Shown here one piece after another: positions 18,122-26,148 of a DNA stretch of 64,000 nt. This DNA is from RPQJ01 sp044226195 (GTDB lineage Bacteria > Pseudomonadota > Gammaproteobacteria > Steroidobacterales > Steroidobacteraceae). Under the pieces are notes generated by a model. That model was not told the DNA's origin and did not search any database. It saw only the letters and a program-made list of their open reading frames with translations. Within the stretch, counting starts at the first letter, position 1. Every line of letters begins with the position of its first letter. Made by a program: the position numbers and the translations under genes. The DNA lies in contig JBGAHO010000016.1 in NCBI GenBank assembly GCA_044226195.1, positions 10,612 to 74,611 on the forward strand. Reading direction: 5' to 3'.

Positions 18122-18798
18122 GGGCCGCCGGAAGGCCGGGCCACGTCGTCACGGACGTACCGCGGCAGGGCTTCTTCCGCTCCCACCGCCCCGCCCGCCG
18201 CGAACGCGAATGCGCCGAGCCAGGCGACCGCATCGGCGCGGGGACGCACGTCGTCATGCACCTGCAATCCGGCCTCCCGGACGCGCTGGTCGAGCACGGG
18301 GTAACGACCGAGCGCATTGCCGGCCACGTGGCGGACCCCCTCCGGAATCCCGACGCGCTCCGGCGGGCCCACCGATTCCCGGACGACCTCGACGGGCTCG
18401 CCGTCCGGCGCCACCAGGCGGTACACCGCCCAGTACACCTCGCCCATGCGGGCGTCGTTGCACACGAGCACGTGCTCGCCCGGCGTGGCCGGTACCTGGA
18501 ACGCCACGGCCGCCAGGCTGGAGATCGGGACGACCGGCAGGCCGGCCCCGAGGGCGAGCCCCTGGGTGACGCCCGCGGCGACCCGCAGCCCCGTGAAGGC
18601 GCCGGGGCCACGTCCGAACGCCACGGCGTCGAGATCCGTCAGGGCCACGCCACACTCGCGCAGCACGGCGTCGACCATCGGCAGGATCATCTCGGCGTGA
18701 CTGCGCTCGGTGAGCACCGAGCGCAGGTACATCTGCCCGTCCTGCAGCAGGGCCGCGGAACAGCATTCGGTCGAGGTATCGATGGCGAGCAGGCGCAT
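18103..18798 (-). CDS. tsaB: tRNA threonylcarbamoyladenosine biosynthesis protein TsaB
   Basis: Non-catalytic partner of TsaD in the t6A37 tRNA modification complex. The 231-residue product has the ASKHA N-terminus MRLLAIDTSTECCSAALL and the family block GRGPGAFTGLRVAAGVTQGLA. The inner ATG at 18798 is chosen because the conserved domain begins there; an ATG 18 bp upstream in the same frame adds MVHAAG. Its 3' end overlaps the phoBR PHO box. Confidence 0.93.
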   Translation of the reverse strand: MRLLAIDTSTECCSAALLQDGQMYLRSVLTERSHAEMILPMVDAVLRECGVALTDLDAVAFGRGPGAFTGLRVAAGVTQGLALGAGLPVVPISSLAAVAFQVPATPGEHVLVCNDARMGEVYWAVYRLVAPDGEPVEVVRESVGPPERVGIPEGVRHVAGNALGRYPVLDQRVREAGLQVHDDVRPRADAVAWLGAFAFAAGGAVGAEEALPRYVRDDVARPSGGPVTGMS

Positions 18799-18830
18799 GC
18801 CGGCAGCGTGAACCATGGACGGCCATCGCG

Positions 18831-20801
18831 CTAGTGCGACGTGCTCGCGGGCAAGGCGACGTCGGCACCGAGGTGCTCGCGCAGGAACGCCTGCACTTCC
18901 TCGAGCACGCGGGTGCGCTTCATCGGCGGCAGCGCGGCGAGGAACGTGCGCCCGTACCCCTTGGTGACGAGGCGCGTGTCGCAGATCGTGACCACGCCGC
19001 AGTCCGCCTCGTCGCGGATCAGCCGGCCCACGCCCTGCTTGAGCGAGATCACGGCCTGCGGAACCTGCTCGTCGAAGAACGGATTGCCGCCCCGCTCGCG
19101 GATCGCAGCGAGGCGGGCCTTGAGCAGCGGATCGTCGGGCGAGGCGAACGGCAGCTTGTCGATCACCACCACGGACAGGGCCGCCCCCTTGACGTCGACA
19201 CCTTCCCAGAAACTGCCGGTGCCGAGCAGCACCGCGTTGCCCGCTTCACGGAACGTCCGCAGCAACTGGTCGCGCGACGCGGTGCCCTGCACCAGGACCG
19301 GCACGGGCGGCGTCGGACCCCAGATGCGCTGCAGTTCCTCCGCCGCTTCGCGCAGCGCGCGATGGCTCGTGAAGAGCAGGAACGCACGGCCGCCGCTGGT
19401 CTCGAGCACCGGCAGGGCCGCGCGGATCACGTCGCGCGTGTGTCCGGGGGTGCCCGGGTCGCCGAGGCCCTTCGGCAGGTAGAGCAGCGCCTGGTGTGCG
19501 AAATCGAACGGACTCTCGAAACGCACGCTGCGCGCATGCGCGAGGCCGCTGCGGCGCTTGAAGTGCGTGAAGTCCTCGCCGACAGCGAGCGTCGCGGAGG
19601 TCAGGACCCACGCGGTCGGCTGTGCCTGCAACAGGGCCGCGAGCGGTGTTGCCACGTCGACTGGCGCGAAGTGACAACTCACGTTGCGCGGCCCGGTCTC
19701 GGCCCAGCGCACGCCCCCCGGCGCTTCCTCGCCGGTGAGCGTCTCGAGTCGTTGCGCCGCCTCGACCAGGCGTTCGCGCAACCGGGCAAAAGCCGCCTGG
19801 CCGTCGTTGGCCGCGAGCGGCGCGAGCGCTTCCGCGAGTTCGCCGGACCTTCCCGCAAGACCGTGCAGTGCCTCGAGCAGGCGCTCGGGCCAGGCTGCGT
19901 GCTCGATGCGCGCCTCGCCGCCACCACTGGCCCCGAGCACGGCCGCCACCTGCTGGTCCACCGCGCCGATGGCTGCATCGATGCGTCCACCCATCTGCTG
20001 TGCAAGCAGCAGCTCGCCCATCAGGTCCTTGACCAGCGTGGCGATCTGCCGCGTGCTGACGCTGTAGCCGAGGAACTGCGCCGCGACGTCGGGCAACTGG
20101 TGCGCCTCGTCGATCACGACGGCATCGACGCCCGGCAGCAGGTCGCCGAAGCCTTCCTCCTTCAGCACGAGGTCGGCCATCAGCAGGTAGTGGTTCACGA
20201 CGACGATGTCCGCCGCCTGCGCCTCGCGGCGCGCCGCGAGCACGCAGCACTGCTCGAATTGCGCGCACTTCACGCCGAGGCAGTTCTCGCGCGTCGACGT
20301 CACCCAGGGCCAGACCGCGTCCTGCTCGCCGAGCCCGGGCAGTTCGGCGATGTCTCCCCGACGCGTCAGGTGCGCCCACGCCCGCACGCGCGGCAACGCG
20401 ACGGCAACCTCGCGCTTGAGGCCGCGCGCATAGGCCTGCTGCTCGGCGAGGTCGAGGCGATGTCGACAGAGGTAGTTGGCGCGTCCCTTCAGCAACGCGA
20501 TGCGCACCGGACGTCCGAGCGCGCCGCAGATCGCCGGCAGGTCGCGGTGGAACAACTGGTCCTGCAGCGCGCGCGTGCCGGTCGAGACGATGACGCGCTT
20601 GCCGGAGAGCAGCGCCGGGCCGAGGTAGGCGAAGGTCTTGCCGGTGCCGGTGCCGGCCTCGACGATGAGTTGCTCGCGCGCGGCCAGCGCGGCCGCGACG
20701 TGTTCGGCCATCGCGACCTGCTGCTCGCGCACCGTGTAGCCGGGGAGCGCGTTCGCGAGCGGTCCATCGGGACCGAAGATGTCGGCCAGCGTGGACGCCA
20801 T
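18831..20801 (-). CDS. yoaA: DinG/YoaA-family Fe-S ATP-dependent DNA helicase
   Basis: A 656-residue XPD-like superfamily 2 helicase (5'-3'), implicated in DNA repair. It has Walker A GTGTGKT (about 51-57), a Fe-S cluster Cys set (NYLCRHR, then ENCLGVKCAQFEQCC), DEAH box VVIDEAHQLPDV, and motifs V/VI (LLGTGSFWEGVDVKG, QGVGRLIRDEADCG). Size, Cys pattern and location next to tsaB fit YoaA better than the longer DinG. It is 3 bp downstream of the DUF11-like gene's partner start and 32 bp before tsaB. Confidence 0.9.
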   Translation of the reverse strand: MASTLADIFGPDGPLANALPGYTVREQQVAMAEHVAAALAAREQLIVEAGTGTGKTFAYLGPALLSGKRVIVSTGTRALQDQLFHRDLPAICGALGRPVRIALLKGRANYLCRHRLDLAEQQAYARGLKREVAVALPRVRAWAHLTRRGDIAELPGLGEQDAVWPWVTSTRENCLGVKCAQFEQCCVLAARREAQAADIVVVNHYLLMADLVLKEEGFGDLLPGVDAVVIDEAHQLPDVAAQFLGYSVSTRQIATLVKDLMGELLLAQQMGGRIDAAIGAVDQQVAAVLGASGGGEARIEHAAWPERLLEALHGLAGRSGELAEALAPLAANDGQAAFARLRERLVEAAQRLETLTGEEAPGGVRWAETGPRNVSCHFAPVDVATPLAALLQAQPTAWVLTSATLAVGEDFTHFKRRSGLAHARSVRFESPFDFAHQALLYLPKGLGDPGTPGHTRDVIRAALPVLETSGGRAFLLFTSHRALREAAEELQRIWGPTPPVPVLVQGTASRDQLLRTFREAGNAVLLGTGSFWEGVDVKGAALSVVVIDKLPFASPDDPLLKARLAAIRERGGNPFFDEQVPQAVISLKQGVGRLIRDEADCGVVTICDTRLVTKGYGRTFLAALPPMKRTRVLEEVQAFLREHLGADVALPASTSH

Positions 20802-20804
20802 GGC

Positions 20805-21359
20805 TCAGGTGAACACGGCGCGGAAGCGCAGCAGTGCCGTGGCACCCGGGGCCAGCGGACGCGCGAGGATCCAGCGGACGTGCGTGTACTCGACGACGGG
20901 CGCCTTGCGGTTGCGCCGGGCCTTGGCGTCCGCACTGCCCGGATCGGCCGGCGCGAAGGTCGTGCCCCCGTCGGTCGACAGTTGTACCTGGCAGTCCGGC
21001 CCCACGGCCGACCCGGGTTGGTACGCGACGCCGAATGGCAGCCGCTTCGTCACCACCACGGCCTCGACCGGTCGGCGGCCCGGGTTGTGCACGCGCAGCG
21101 TGTAGTAGACCTCCTCCCCCGCGCGCAGGCGCGTCGCGGGTTCCCACCGTCGCATCGTGCGGCCATCAGGGCCGGTCGACTCCGTCAGGATCTCCGCCTC
21201 GACCGAGACGGTGAGCGGACCACTGCCGGTGGCCACCGGTGCGCCGACCTGCGTCTCGCTGGTGTTGGACTGGGCGCCGGCCGAGCCTGCGGCGCACGCC
21301 GCCACGGCGGCGACCGCGGCGAGCAGGCAGGCAGGGAACCGTCGGGGGGCGGCGCGCAT
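20805..21359 (-). CDS. Exported DUF11-like domain protein of unknown function
   Basis: A 184-residue secreted protein. A signal peptide (about 1-29, ending AGSAGAQ) is followed by one immunoglobulin-like DUF11 domain with the typical YYTLRVHNPGRRPVEAVVVTKRLPFGVAY and a C-terminal strand LARPLAPGATALLRFRAVFT. It has no lipobox, because the Cys lies after an Ala-rich run without the usual L-x-[AG] pattern. The gene ends 3 bp from the downstream helicase ATG on the same strand, so the two may be co-transcribed. The start at 21359 is the only one giving a signal peptide. Confidence 0.75.
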   Translation of the reverse strand: MRAAPRRFPACLLAAVAAVAACAAGSAGAQSNTSETQVGAPVATGSGPLTVSVEAEILTESTGPDGRTMRRWEPATRLRAGEEVYYTLRVHNPGRRPVEAVVVTKRLPFGVAYQPGSAVGPDCQVQLSTDGGTTFAPADPGSADAKARRNRKAPVVEYTHVRWILARPLAPGATALLRFRAVFT

Positions 21360-21449
21360 GGACGACGGACTTTGCGGGACCGACCCGGGCGGGGCAAGCG
21401 CCAATCGACCCGACAGTGGCCTGTTTGGGCGGTCTGCACTTTCCGCGTG

Positions 21450-21478
21450 TTGACACGATCCCACGGTTGCACTATTGT
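21450..21478 (+). promoter_or_regulatory. Strong sigma-70 promoter of the phasin gene
   Basis: Perfect TTGACA (21450-21455), 17-nt spacer, TATTGT (21473-21478), plus strand. Followed at once by palindromic operator-like sequence at 21484-21504. Confidence 0.75.
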
Positions 21479-21483
21479 GCACT

Positions 21484-21504
21484 GCAGCAAATGCTGCAAC
21501 GCAG
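21484..21504. promoter_or_regulatory. Overlapping palindromes, candidate PhaR operator
   Basis: GCAGCA-AA-TGCTGC (21484-21497) is a perfect 14-bp palindrome, overlapped by CTGC-AAC-GCAG (21494-21504). The latter fits the CTGC-N3-GCAG form described for PhaR of Paracoccus. It sits just downstream of the -10, where a repressor would block transcription. No phaR gene is in the window, so the assignment is inference. Confidence 0.5.
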
Positions 21505-21533
21505 CAGTCCCGCCATCCATGCAGGAGCCATCC

Positions 21534-22067
21534 ATGATTAGCCAGATGCAGGACATCGTGAACGAGAAGACGCACGCGTTGGCTGAACAGGTGCAGAAGC
21601 TGCGCAAGGAATCCGCCGAGTCCGTGCGTGAAGCCGTCAGCGGCTCCGCCGAGAGCCTCAAGGCCATGAAGAGCCCGGTCCGCATGATCGCCCGCTCGGG
21701 CATCAAGGTGACCGCGGTGTCGCAGACGGCCGTGCAGAACCTGATCGAGCTGCAGTCCGACATGATCACCTCCGCCCTCACGGACGTGGCCCTGCGCCTC
21801 GAGCGCGCCACCCGCGCCGACGGCGTGGTCGACATGGTGCGCGACCAGATCGAGATGATCCCCGCCACGCGTGCGCGCCTGGTCGAGGATGCGAACCGCG
21901 CCGTGACGATCTTCAAGGACGCCGGCCGCGAGTTCCGCGCCGTCGCCACGCACACCCTCGAGAAGGTCCGCGAGACCGCCGAGCAGGAAGTCCCCGAGAT
22001 CAAGACGGCGCGCCGCAAGGTGAAGCGCGCCGTGCGCAAGACGACTCGCGCCCGCAAGGCCGCCTGA
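21534..22067 (+). CDS. Phasin family protein
   Basis: A 177-residue, almost entirely helical protein with no membrane segment. The first 120 residues have the amphipathic pattern of granule-associated phasins (QVQKLRKESAESVREAVSGS, LIELQSDMITSALTDVA), and the C-terminus is a strongly basic tail (RRKVKRAVRKTTRARKAA). Phasins coat polyhydroxyalkanoate granules; the tail could bind nucleic acid or the granule surface. The start at 21534 follows AGGAG. It has its own strong promoter, an operator-like palindrome and a strong terminator, so it is a single-gene, high-expression unit. Confidence 0.75.
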   Translation: MISQMQDIVNEKTHALAEQVQKLRKESAESVREAVSGSAESLKAMKSPVRMIARSGIKVTAVSQTAVQNLIELQSDMITSALTDVALRLERATRADGVVDMVRDQIEMIPATRARLVEDANRAVTIFKDAGREFRAVATHTLEKVRETAEQEVPEIKTARRKVKRAVRKTTRARKAA

Positions 22068-22120
22068 GCGTCCGAGGCACCCACAGAATCATTCCAGCCT
22101 CAACCGGTCTCCCCCTGATT

Positions 22121-22148
22121 GCGCCCTCCTCGGAGGGCGCTTTTTTTT
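22121..22148 (+). terminator. Rho-independent terminator of the phasin gene
   Basis: Stem GCGCCCTCC/GGAGGGCGC with a 2-nt TC loop, followed by eight T. Textbook intrinsic terminator, 54 bp after the stop. Confidence 0.93.
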
Positions 22149-22210
22149 GTTCCGGATCCACGTGTTACTCGACTTTTGTCGCATTGCAGCGCGAGTTGCG
22201 CGCGCGCCGC

Positions 22211-22216
22211 TATAAT
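22211..22216 (+). promoter_or_regulatory. Consensus -10 upstream of pckG
   Basis: TATAAT exactly matches the sigma-70 -10. No -35 is convincing at 16-18 nt; the nearest TTGCAG is 21 nt away. It lies 68 bp before the pckG ATG. Confidence 0.45.
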
Positions 22217-22283
22217 CGGGAGTCACGGAGCCGCAGACGACTCCGGCCCGGCCCGGCGCCGGAGCAACGCAAGGAACCCGTCC

Positions 22284-24026
22284 ATGACCACCACCAACGC
22301 TGCCCTCCGCGACTGGGTCGCAGAGTCTGCCAAGCTCACCCAGCCGGAACGCATCCACTGGTGCAACGGATCGGACACGGAGCGCGACGAACTCACGCAC
22401 CTGATGCTGGAGCGCGGCGACCTGCTCGAGCTCGACTCCGCGACCTTCCCGAATTGTCACCTGCATCGCTCGCACCCGTCGGACGTGGCGCGCGTCGAGC
22501 ACCTGACCTTCATCTGCACCCGCGACAGGGAAGACGCCGGCCCGAACAACAACTGGATGGCGCCGGCCGAGGCGCACGCGAAGATCGATGCCCTCTTCGC
22601 CGGCTGCATGAAGGGCCGCACGATGTACGTCGTGCCCTACTGCATGGGCCCGATCAATTCACCCTATGCGCGCTGCGGCATCGAGATCACCGACAGTCCC
22701 TACGTCGTGCTCAACATGCGCATCATGACGCGCATGGGCGCCCCGGCCCTGCAGCGCATCGAGCGCGAGGGCAAGTTCGTGAAGGGCCTGCACTCGGTGG
22801 GCGACCTGAACCCGGACCGACGCTACATCATGCACTTCCCCGAGGAGCTCTCGATCAAGAGCATCGGCTCGGGCTACGGCGGCAACGCGCTGCTCGGCAA
22901 GAAGTGCCACGCGCTGCGCATCGCGAGTTGGCAGGCCCGTGACGAGGGCTGGCTCGCCGAGCACATGCTGATCGTCGGCCTCGAGAACCCGCGCGGCGAA
23001 GTGCACTACGTCGCGGGCGCGTTCCCGTCGGCGTGCGGCAAGACCAACCTCGGCATGCTGATCCCGCCCGACACGATGCCGGGCTGGAAGGTGTGGACGA
23101 TCGGCGAGGACATCGCCTGGCTGCACGTCGGCAGCGACGGCCGCCTGCGGGCGATCAACCCGGAAGCCGGCTTCTTCGGCGTGGTGCCCGGCACCAGCCC
23201 GAAGACCAACCGCAACGCCTACGAGATGATCCATCACGACACGATCTTCACGAACGTGGCCGTGACGGCGGACAACCAGCCGTGGTGGGAAGGCCGCATC
23301 ACCGGCGCGCCGGCGATCGACTGGCAGGGCCGGCCGTACGACAAGGCCAACGGCCCGGCGGCCCACCCGAACTCGCGCTTCACCGTCTCGGCGAAGCAGA
23401 ACCCGGCGTACAACCACCTGATGGAGCACCCGGAAGGCGTGCCGATCTCGGCGATCCTGTTCGGTGGCCGGCGGCGCGAAGTCGCCCCGCTGGTGTACGA
23501 GGCCCGCGACTGGCAGCACGGCGTGCTGGTCGGCGCCGGCATGGCGTCGGAAACGACGGCCGCCGCGGTCGGCCAGGTGGGTGTCGTGCGCCGCGACTCG
23601 ATGGCGATGAAGCCGTTCTGCGGCTACAACTTCGCCGACTACTGGGCGCACTGGCTGTCGTTCGAAGGGCGCGTGAAGCAGTTGCCGAAGATCTTCCACG
23701 TCAACTGGTTCCGCCAGGACAAGGACGGCAAGTTCCTGTGGCCGGGCTTCGGCGACAACCTGCGCGTGCTGTCGTGGATCATCGACCGCTGCGAGGGTCG
23801 GGCGCAGGCGCAGGAAACGCCGATCGGGTACCTGCCACGCAAGGAAGACCTCGACCTCGCGTCGCTGAACCTGCCCGAGGCCACGGTGCACCAGCTGCTC
23901 GACCTCGATTACGCGGCCTGGCACCGCGAGATCGACGAGATCGGCAAGTACCTCGAGGAGTTCGGCGCGCGCACGCCTCCCGCGCTGCGCGAGCAGTACC
24001 TGAAGGTCAAGCGCGCCCTCGGCTGA
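22284..24026 (+). CDS. pckG: Phosphoenolpyruvate carboxykinase (GTP)
   Basis: Converts oxaloacetate and GTP to PEP, the first step of gluconeogenesis. The 580-residue product has the GTP-type P-loop FPSACGKTNLGML (about 246-258), the nucleotide-ring region FFGVVPGTSPKTNRNA and the kinase-2-like GEDIAWL. The metal/substrate run SGYGGNALLGKKCHALRIAS is also present. Length is as in the GTP family (600 or so), not the ATP family. The ATG follows AAGGAA. It ends just before a 20-bp inverted repeat shared with the convergent cyclase gene. Confidence 0.96.
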   Translation: MTTTNAALRDWVAESAKLTQPERIHWCNGSDTERDELTHLMLERGDLLELDSATFPNCHLHRSHPSDVARVEHLTFICTRDREDAGPNNNWMAPAEAHAKIDALFAGCMKGRTMYVVPYCMGPINSPYARCGIEITDSPYVVLNMRIMTRMGAPALQRIEREGKFVKGLHSVGDLNPDRRYIMHFPEELSIKSIGSGYGGNALLGKKCHALRIASWQARDEGWLAEHMLIVGLENPRGEVHYVAGAFPSACGKTNLGMLIPPDTMPGWKVWTIGEDIAWLHVGSDGRLRAINPEAGFFGVVPGTSPKTNRNAYEMIHHDTIFTNVAVTADNQPWWEGRITGAPAIDWQGRPYDKANGPAAHPNSRFTVSAKQNPAYNHLMEHPEGVPISAILFGGRRREVAPLVYEARDWQHGVLVGAGMASETTAAAVGQVGVVRRDSMAMKPFCGYNFADYWAHWLSFEGRVKQLPKIFHVNWFRQDKDGKFLWPGFGDNLRVLSWIIDRCEGRAQAQETPIGYLPRKEDLDLASLNLPEATVHQLLDLDYAAWHREIDEIGKYLEEFGARTPPALREQYLKVKRALG

Positions 24027-24032
24027 AAAACA

Positions 24033-24080
24033 GGGGACATTCCTCTTTTTCGCGACACGGCGAAAAAGAGGAATGTCCCC
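24033..24080. repeat. Perfect 20-bp inverted repeat (REP/MITE-like palindrome)
   Basis: Arms GGGGACATTCCTCTTTTTCG (24033-24052) and its exact complement (24061-24080) flank an 8-nt loop. The flanks AAACA and TATTT extend the symmetry. It lies between the convergent pckG and cyclase genes and supplies a T-run on both strands, so it can act as a bidirectional terminator. Similar GGGGACATTCCTC palindromes are, from memory, dispersed in some Beta- and Gammaproteobacteria near REP-associated transposases; none is present here. Confidence 0.8.
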
Positions 24081-24083
24081 TAT

Positions 24084-25016
24084 TTAATCTTCGAGCTGGT
24101 AGCGGATGGCGTCCGCCGCGTTGGCCTCGGGCAGCTTGCCGAGGCCGATGAAGCCCTTGCCCGCGAGCGGCACCGAGTCCCGGCGCACGAACGACTCGCG
24201 CCCTTCCTGGTTGATGACGAACGTGCCGTTCGTGCTCTGGTCGATGAGCAGGAACTTGTCGCGCGAGACCTCGATCTTGGCGTGCAGCCGCGAGATCAGC
24301 GAGCCCTTCACGACGATGTCGTTCTCCTCGGCGCGCCCGAGCGTGAACACCTTCTTGGCATCGTCGAGCACGTGCTCGCCGCCGAGGTAGAACAGCCTCA
24401 CCTTGCTCGCCCGGTGGCCCTTGCGCGACTCGATCTCGATCGAGGGCAGCATGCTGGTGGCGTCTTCCTGCTGCCACAGCACCTCGTAGAGTTCCATGTC
24501 CTCGGCGAGCCCGCGCACCGTCGTGACGTCGATGCGCCGCGACACGGCGCGCCACTCCGGCGACAGCCGGCTCACGGTGTCGCCGCTCAGGATCACCTGG
24601 CCGGCCTTGGCCTGGCTGGTCATGCGGTTGGCCGTGTGGACGGTCGCGCCGAAGATGTCCTTGTTCTCGAGCACGACCGGGCCGAAATGGCAGCCGATGC
24701 GGATCGCCACGTGCTGCCCCTGAACCAGCAGTTCGGGCTGGGCACCGATGTCCTGCTGCATCTCGGCGCCGCCGTTCACGGCGTCGTTGGCGGTCGGGAA
24801 GATCGCGAGGATCTCGTCGCCGATGGTCTTGATCACGGTGCCGCGGTTGCGCTCGGTCGCCTCACGCATGAGCCCGACGCACTTCACGATCATTTCCCGT
24901 GCGGCGTGGTCGCCCAGCACCTCGTAGAGCCGAGTGCTTCCGACCACGTCCGCGAACAGGACGGCAACTTCCGTCTCAGTGCTCGACACGTCCTGACATC
25001 CCCTGTGCCCGGCCAT
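24084..25016 (-). CDS. Class III adenylyl cyclase with C-terminal FHA domain
   Basis: A 310-residue soluble protein. The cyclase domain (about 15-185) has both metal Asp residues (Asp23 in FADVVGST, Asp67 in GDEILA) and the Lys63/Asp120 pair typical of ATP specificity. Arg131 is present, but the transition-state Asn is His127 (TVHTANRM), so activity is not certain. An FHA phosphothreonine-binding domain follows (about 205-285; TLGR, SRLH, TNGTFV). Start is uncertain: ATG 25016 lacks a ribosome site, while GTG 24989 follows AGGGG. A TATACT -10 lies at 25044-25049. FHA suggests control by a Ser/Thr kinase. Confidence 0.85.
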   Translation of the reverse strand: MAGHRGCQDVSSTETEVAVLFADVVGSTRLYEVLGDHAAREMIVKCVGLMREATERNRGTVIKTIGDEILAIFPTANDAVNGGAEMQQDIGAQPELLVQGQHVAIRIGCHFGPVVLENKDIFGATVHTANRMTSQAKAGQVILSGDTVSRLSPEWRAVSRRIDVTTVRGLAEDMELYEVLWQQEDATSMLPSIEIESRKGHRASKVRLFYLGGEHVLDDAKKVFTLGRAEENDIVVKGSLISRLHAKIEVSRDKFLLIDQSTNGTFVINQEGRESFVRRDSVPLAGKGFIGLGKLPEANAADAIRYQLED

Positions 25017-25158
25017 CCCGGGCCGGCCGACGACAATTCCCGGAGTATACAGGGTCCCCCGGCGACCCCGACCACGGCAGGCCGGGACACGGCGCAGGGC
25101 CCGTCCACCGGCTATCGGCGGCCCCGGGGCCGCCTTGAGTCGCGCTCTGCGCAATGCC

Positions 25159-26148
25159 TCAGGCGGCGCGCTCCACCATGCGCAGGGACGCCCGCAGCAG
25201 GTCCGCACCCGCCCCCTCCCGATGCGCGTTCTCGCTGAGAAACCGCCGCCAGACGCGCGCATTCGGCCGGCCCGCGTACAGTCCCTGCACGTGTCGCAGC
25301 AGGGTCGGCAGGCGGTGACCGGCGGCCAGCATGCGCTCGACGTAGTCGGCGTAGGACTCGACCACCGCCTCGCGGGACGGCAGGGGCGCCGTCGACGGCC
25401 AGAGGCGCGCATCGAGCACGGCCAGCAGGTACGGATCGTGGTACGCCTGCCGCCCGAGCATCACGCCGTCGAATCGGGGCAGCCATTCCTCGATCGTCGG
25501 CACGTCGCGCAGGCCCCCGTTCAGCACCACCGTCAGCTCCGGATGTTCTCGCTTCAGGCGCGCCGGCACGTCGTACCGCAATGGCGGGATCTCGCGGTTC
25601 TCCTTCGGGCTGAGTCCCTGCAGGTGGGCCTTGCGCGCATGCACGATGAAGACGTCGACGCCCGCCTGGCGCACACCATCGATGAACGCCGCGAAGAACG
25701 CGTAGTCGTCGTGATCGTCGATGCCGATGCGGCACTTCACGGTCACCGGGACGTGCACCGCCTCGCGCATCGCGCGCACGCACTCGGCGACCAGCACGGG
25801 CTCTGCCATCAGGCAGGCACCGAAGCGGCCGCTCTGCACCCGGTCGCTCGGACAGCCTACGTTGAGATTGATTTCGTCGTAGCCGCGCTCGGCACCGAGG
25901 CGCGCGGCCTGCGCCAGCAGGTGCGGATCGGAGCCGCCGAGCTGCAGCGCGACGGGATGTTCCGCCGGCTCGAAGCCGAGCAGGCGCTCGACGTCGCCGT
26001 GGGCCAGTGCCTGCGCCGTGACCATCTCCGTGTAGAGCAGCGCGTGCGGACTCAGGAGCCGCAGCAGGAACCGGCAATGCCGGTCCGTGTAATCCATCAT
26101 GGGCGCGACGCACAGCCGGCGCTCCAGCGGAAGCCCTCCGTCCGTCAT
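25159..26148 (-). CDS. dusA: tRNA-dihydrouridine(20/20a) synthase DusA
   Basis: FMN/NADPH enzyme reducing U20/U20a in tRNA D-loops. The 329-residue product has the FMN-barrel start VAPMMDYTDRHCR, the DusA motif NLNVGCPSDRVQSGRFGACLM containing the catalytic Cys, HARKA and VLNGGLRD. The C-terminal helical tRNA-binding domain ends with the QGLYAGRPNARVWRR run. The ATG overlaps the TGA of the upstream ligase gene (ATGA); the frame is open further upstream only by chance. Third gene of a three-gene overlapping operon. Confidence 0.95.
   Translation of the reverse strand: MTDGGLPLERRLCVAPMMDYTDRHCRFLLRLLSPHALLYTEMVTAQALAHGDVERLLGFEPAEHPVALQLGGSDPHLLAQAARLGAERGYDEINLNVGCPSDRVQSGRFGACLMAEPVLVAECVRAMREAVHVPVTVKCRIGIDDHDDYAFFAAFIDGVRQAGVDVFIVHARKAHLQGLSPKENREIPPLRYDVPARLKREHPELTVVLNGGLRDVPTIEEWLPRFDGVMLGRQAYHDPYLLAVLDARLWPSTAPLPSREAVVESYADYVERMLAAGHRLPTLLRHVQGLYAGRPNARVWRRFLSENAHREGAGADLLRASLRMVERAA

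Noticed and set aside
18834..21533. Very long open frame on the plus strand opposite the helicase and DUF11 genes
   Set aside because: It is antisense to clear protein families and has no recognisable domains; high GC makes such shadow frames common here.
24033..24080. Inverted repeat considered as an insertion-sequence end
   Set aside because: There is no transposase gene nearby and the two arms are only 8 nt apart.
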